Notes under the pieces: model-generated | Seen by the model: the letters and a program-made list of their open reading frames with translations, nothing else | What the model was told of the DNA's origin: nothing | Database searches by the model: none | Source: Thermomicrobiales bacterium | GTDB taxonomy: Bacteria > Chloroflexota > Chloroflexia > Thermomicrobiales > UBA6265 | Assembly: GCA_025928015.1 (NCBI GenBank) | Contig: JAICKJ010000004.1 | Coordinates: 1-35,585 of the forward strand | Length of the DNA stretch: 35,585 bases | Reading direction: 5' to 3' | Shown here: positions 35,139 to 35,585 of the stretch, one piece after another | How the letters are laid out: every line of letters begins with the position of its first letter | Position numbering within the stretch: the first letter of the stretch is position 1 | Position numbers and translations under genes: made by a program

Positions 35139-35582
35139 TTATGTCGTGGCCTGGGAGCGGAACCGGTCGATCTGGGCCTCGTCCCAGGCGAGATGATCCT
35201 CGACCTCGTCGGCGAGCGACGTCTCCCCGGTCACCTGGTGGTTGACCGTCCGCTCCCACTCGGTCAGCGTGACGTTCATCAACAGGGCGACGAGCTCGCT
35301 GCGCTCGCCGCTGAACGCGCGCAGCGCCTCCTCCGGCGAGATCGAGGTGTCGGGCGGCTCGTTCAGCGCCGGCTCGCGATCGATCGCCCGCAGCTCGGCG
35401 TTCGGGGTGTGCAGCACCGTGCGGACGCGCACCAGCTCGACCGTCTCCCGGGCGAGCAGCGCCCGGAGGCCGTCGGCGACCGCCGGATCGATGTCGTCGG
35501 GCACCGGATCGCCCAGCAGCGCGCGCAGCTCGGTCGGCGCGTTGGTCAGCCCTTCGAGGAGCTCGCGGTAGCTGTCAAGCAT
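35139..35582 (-). CDS. DinB-like (DinB_2 type) family protein
   Basis: MLDSYRELLEGLTNAPTELRALL...SERSELVALLMNVTLTEWERTVNHQVTGETSLADEVEDHLAWDEAQIDRF; runs to the window edge. Confidence 0.7.
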   Translation of the reverse strand: MLDSYRELLEGLTNAPTELRALLGDPVPDDIDPAVADGLRALLARETVELVRVRTVLHTPNAELRAIDREPALNEPPDTSISPEEALRAFSGERSELVALLMNVTLTEWERTVNHQVTGETSLADEVEDHLAWDEAQIDRFRSQATT

Positions 35583-35585
35583 GCG

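Noticed and set aside
33458-35245. 595-aa plus-strand ORF
   Set aside because: Antisense shadow of the FAD oxidoreductase gene.
1-35585. CRISPR array, tRNA, rRNA or prophage/defence island
   Set aside because: No regularly spaced direct repeats, tRNA cloverleaf or CCA-type features, or Cas/phage/restriction genes were recognised.

Overview
High-GC (~70%) bacterial DNA with a Thermomicrobia/Chloroflexi-like gene repertoire. The lineage is an impression only; no rRNA or other marker is present. The first ~125 bp look like a low-quality contig end. Recognisable content includes: a Tat-type sugar ABC substrate-binding protein; a PHP-domain hydrolase; a TroABCD-type Mn/Zn/Fe ABC operon whose last permease carries a C-terminal winged helix; a VOC protein; a disrupted multicopper oxidase; a sulfatase; a tandem pair of secreted-protein paralogs, one decayed; an interrupted YhgE/ABC-2-like membrane protein divergent from a TetR regulator; an Eis-like GNAT; a 918-codon ORF with two complete malic-enzyme modules; an inositol-monophosphatase-family protein; NagB; a Sir2/PaaI/deoxyribosyltransferase-like operon; cytidine deaminase; an orphan IS630-type HTH; an M14 peptidase with an N-terminal excisionase-like HTH; a bipartite lipoate ligase (LplB+LplA) followed by a small overlapping, frameshifted gene pair; an FAD amine-oxidase-type protein; and a DinB-like protein. 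The strongest discovery candidate is the tandem malic enzyme. Its two modules have lost complementary active-site elements: the N module keeps YTPG but lost the metal and malate motifs, and the C module keeps the metal and malate motifs but lost YTPG. I saw no CRISPR array, rRNA or tRNA. All calls come from reading the sequence and the supplied ORFs; no database search was run.
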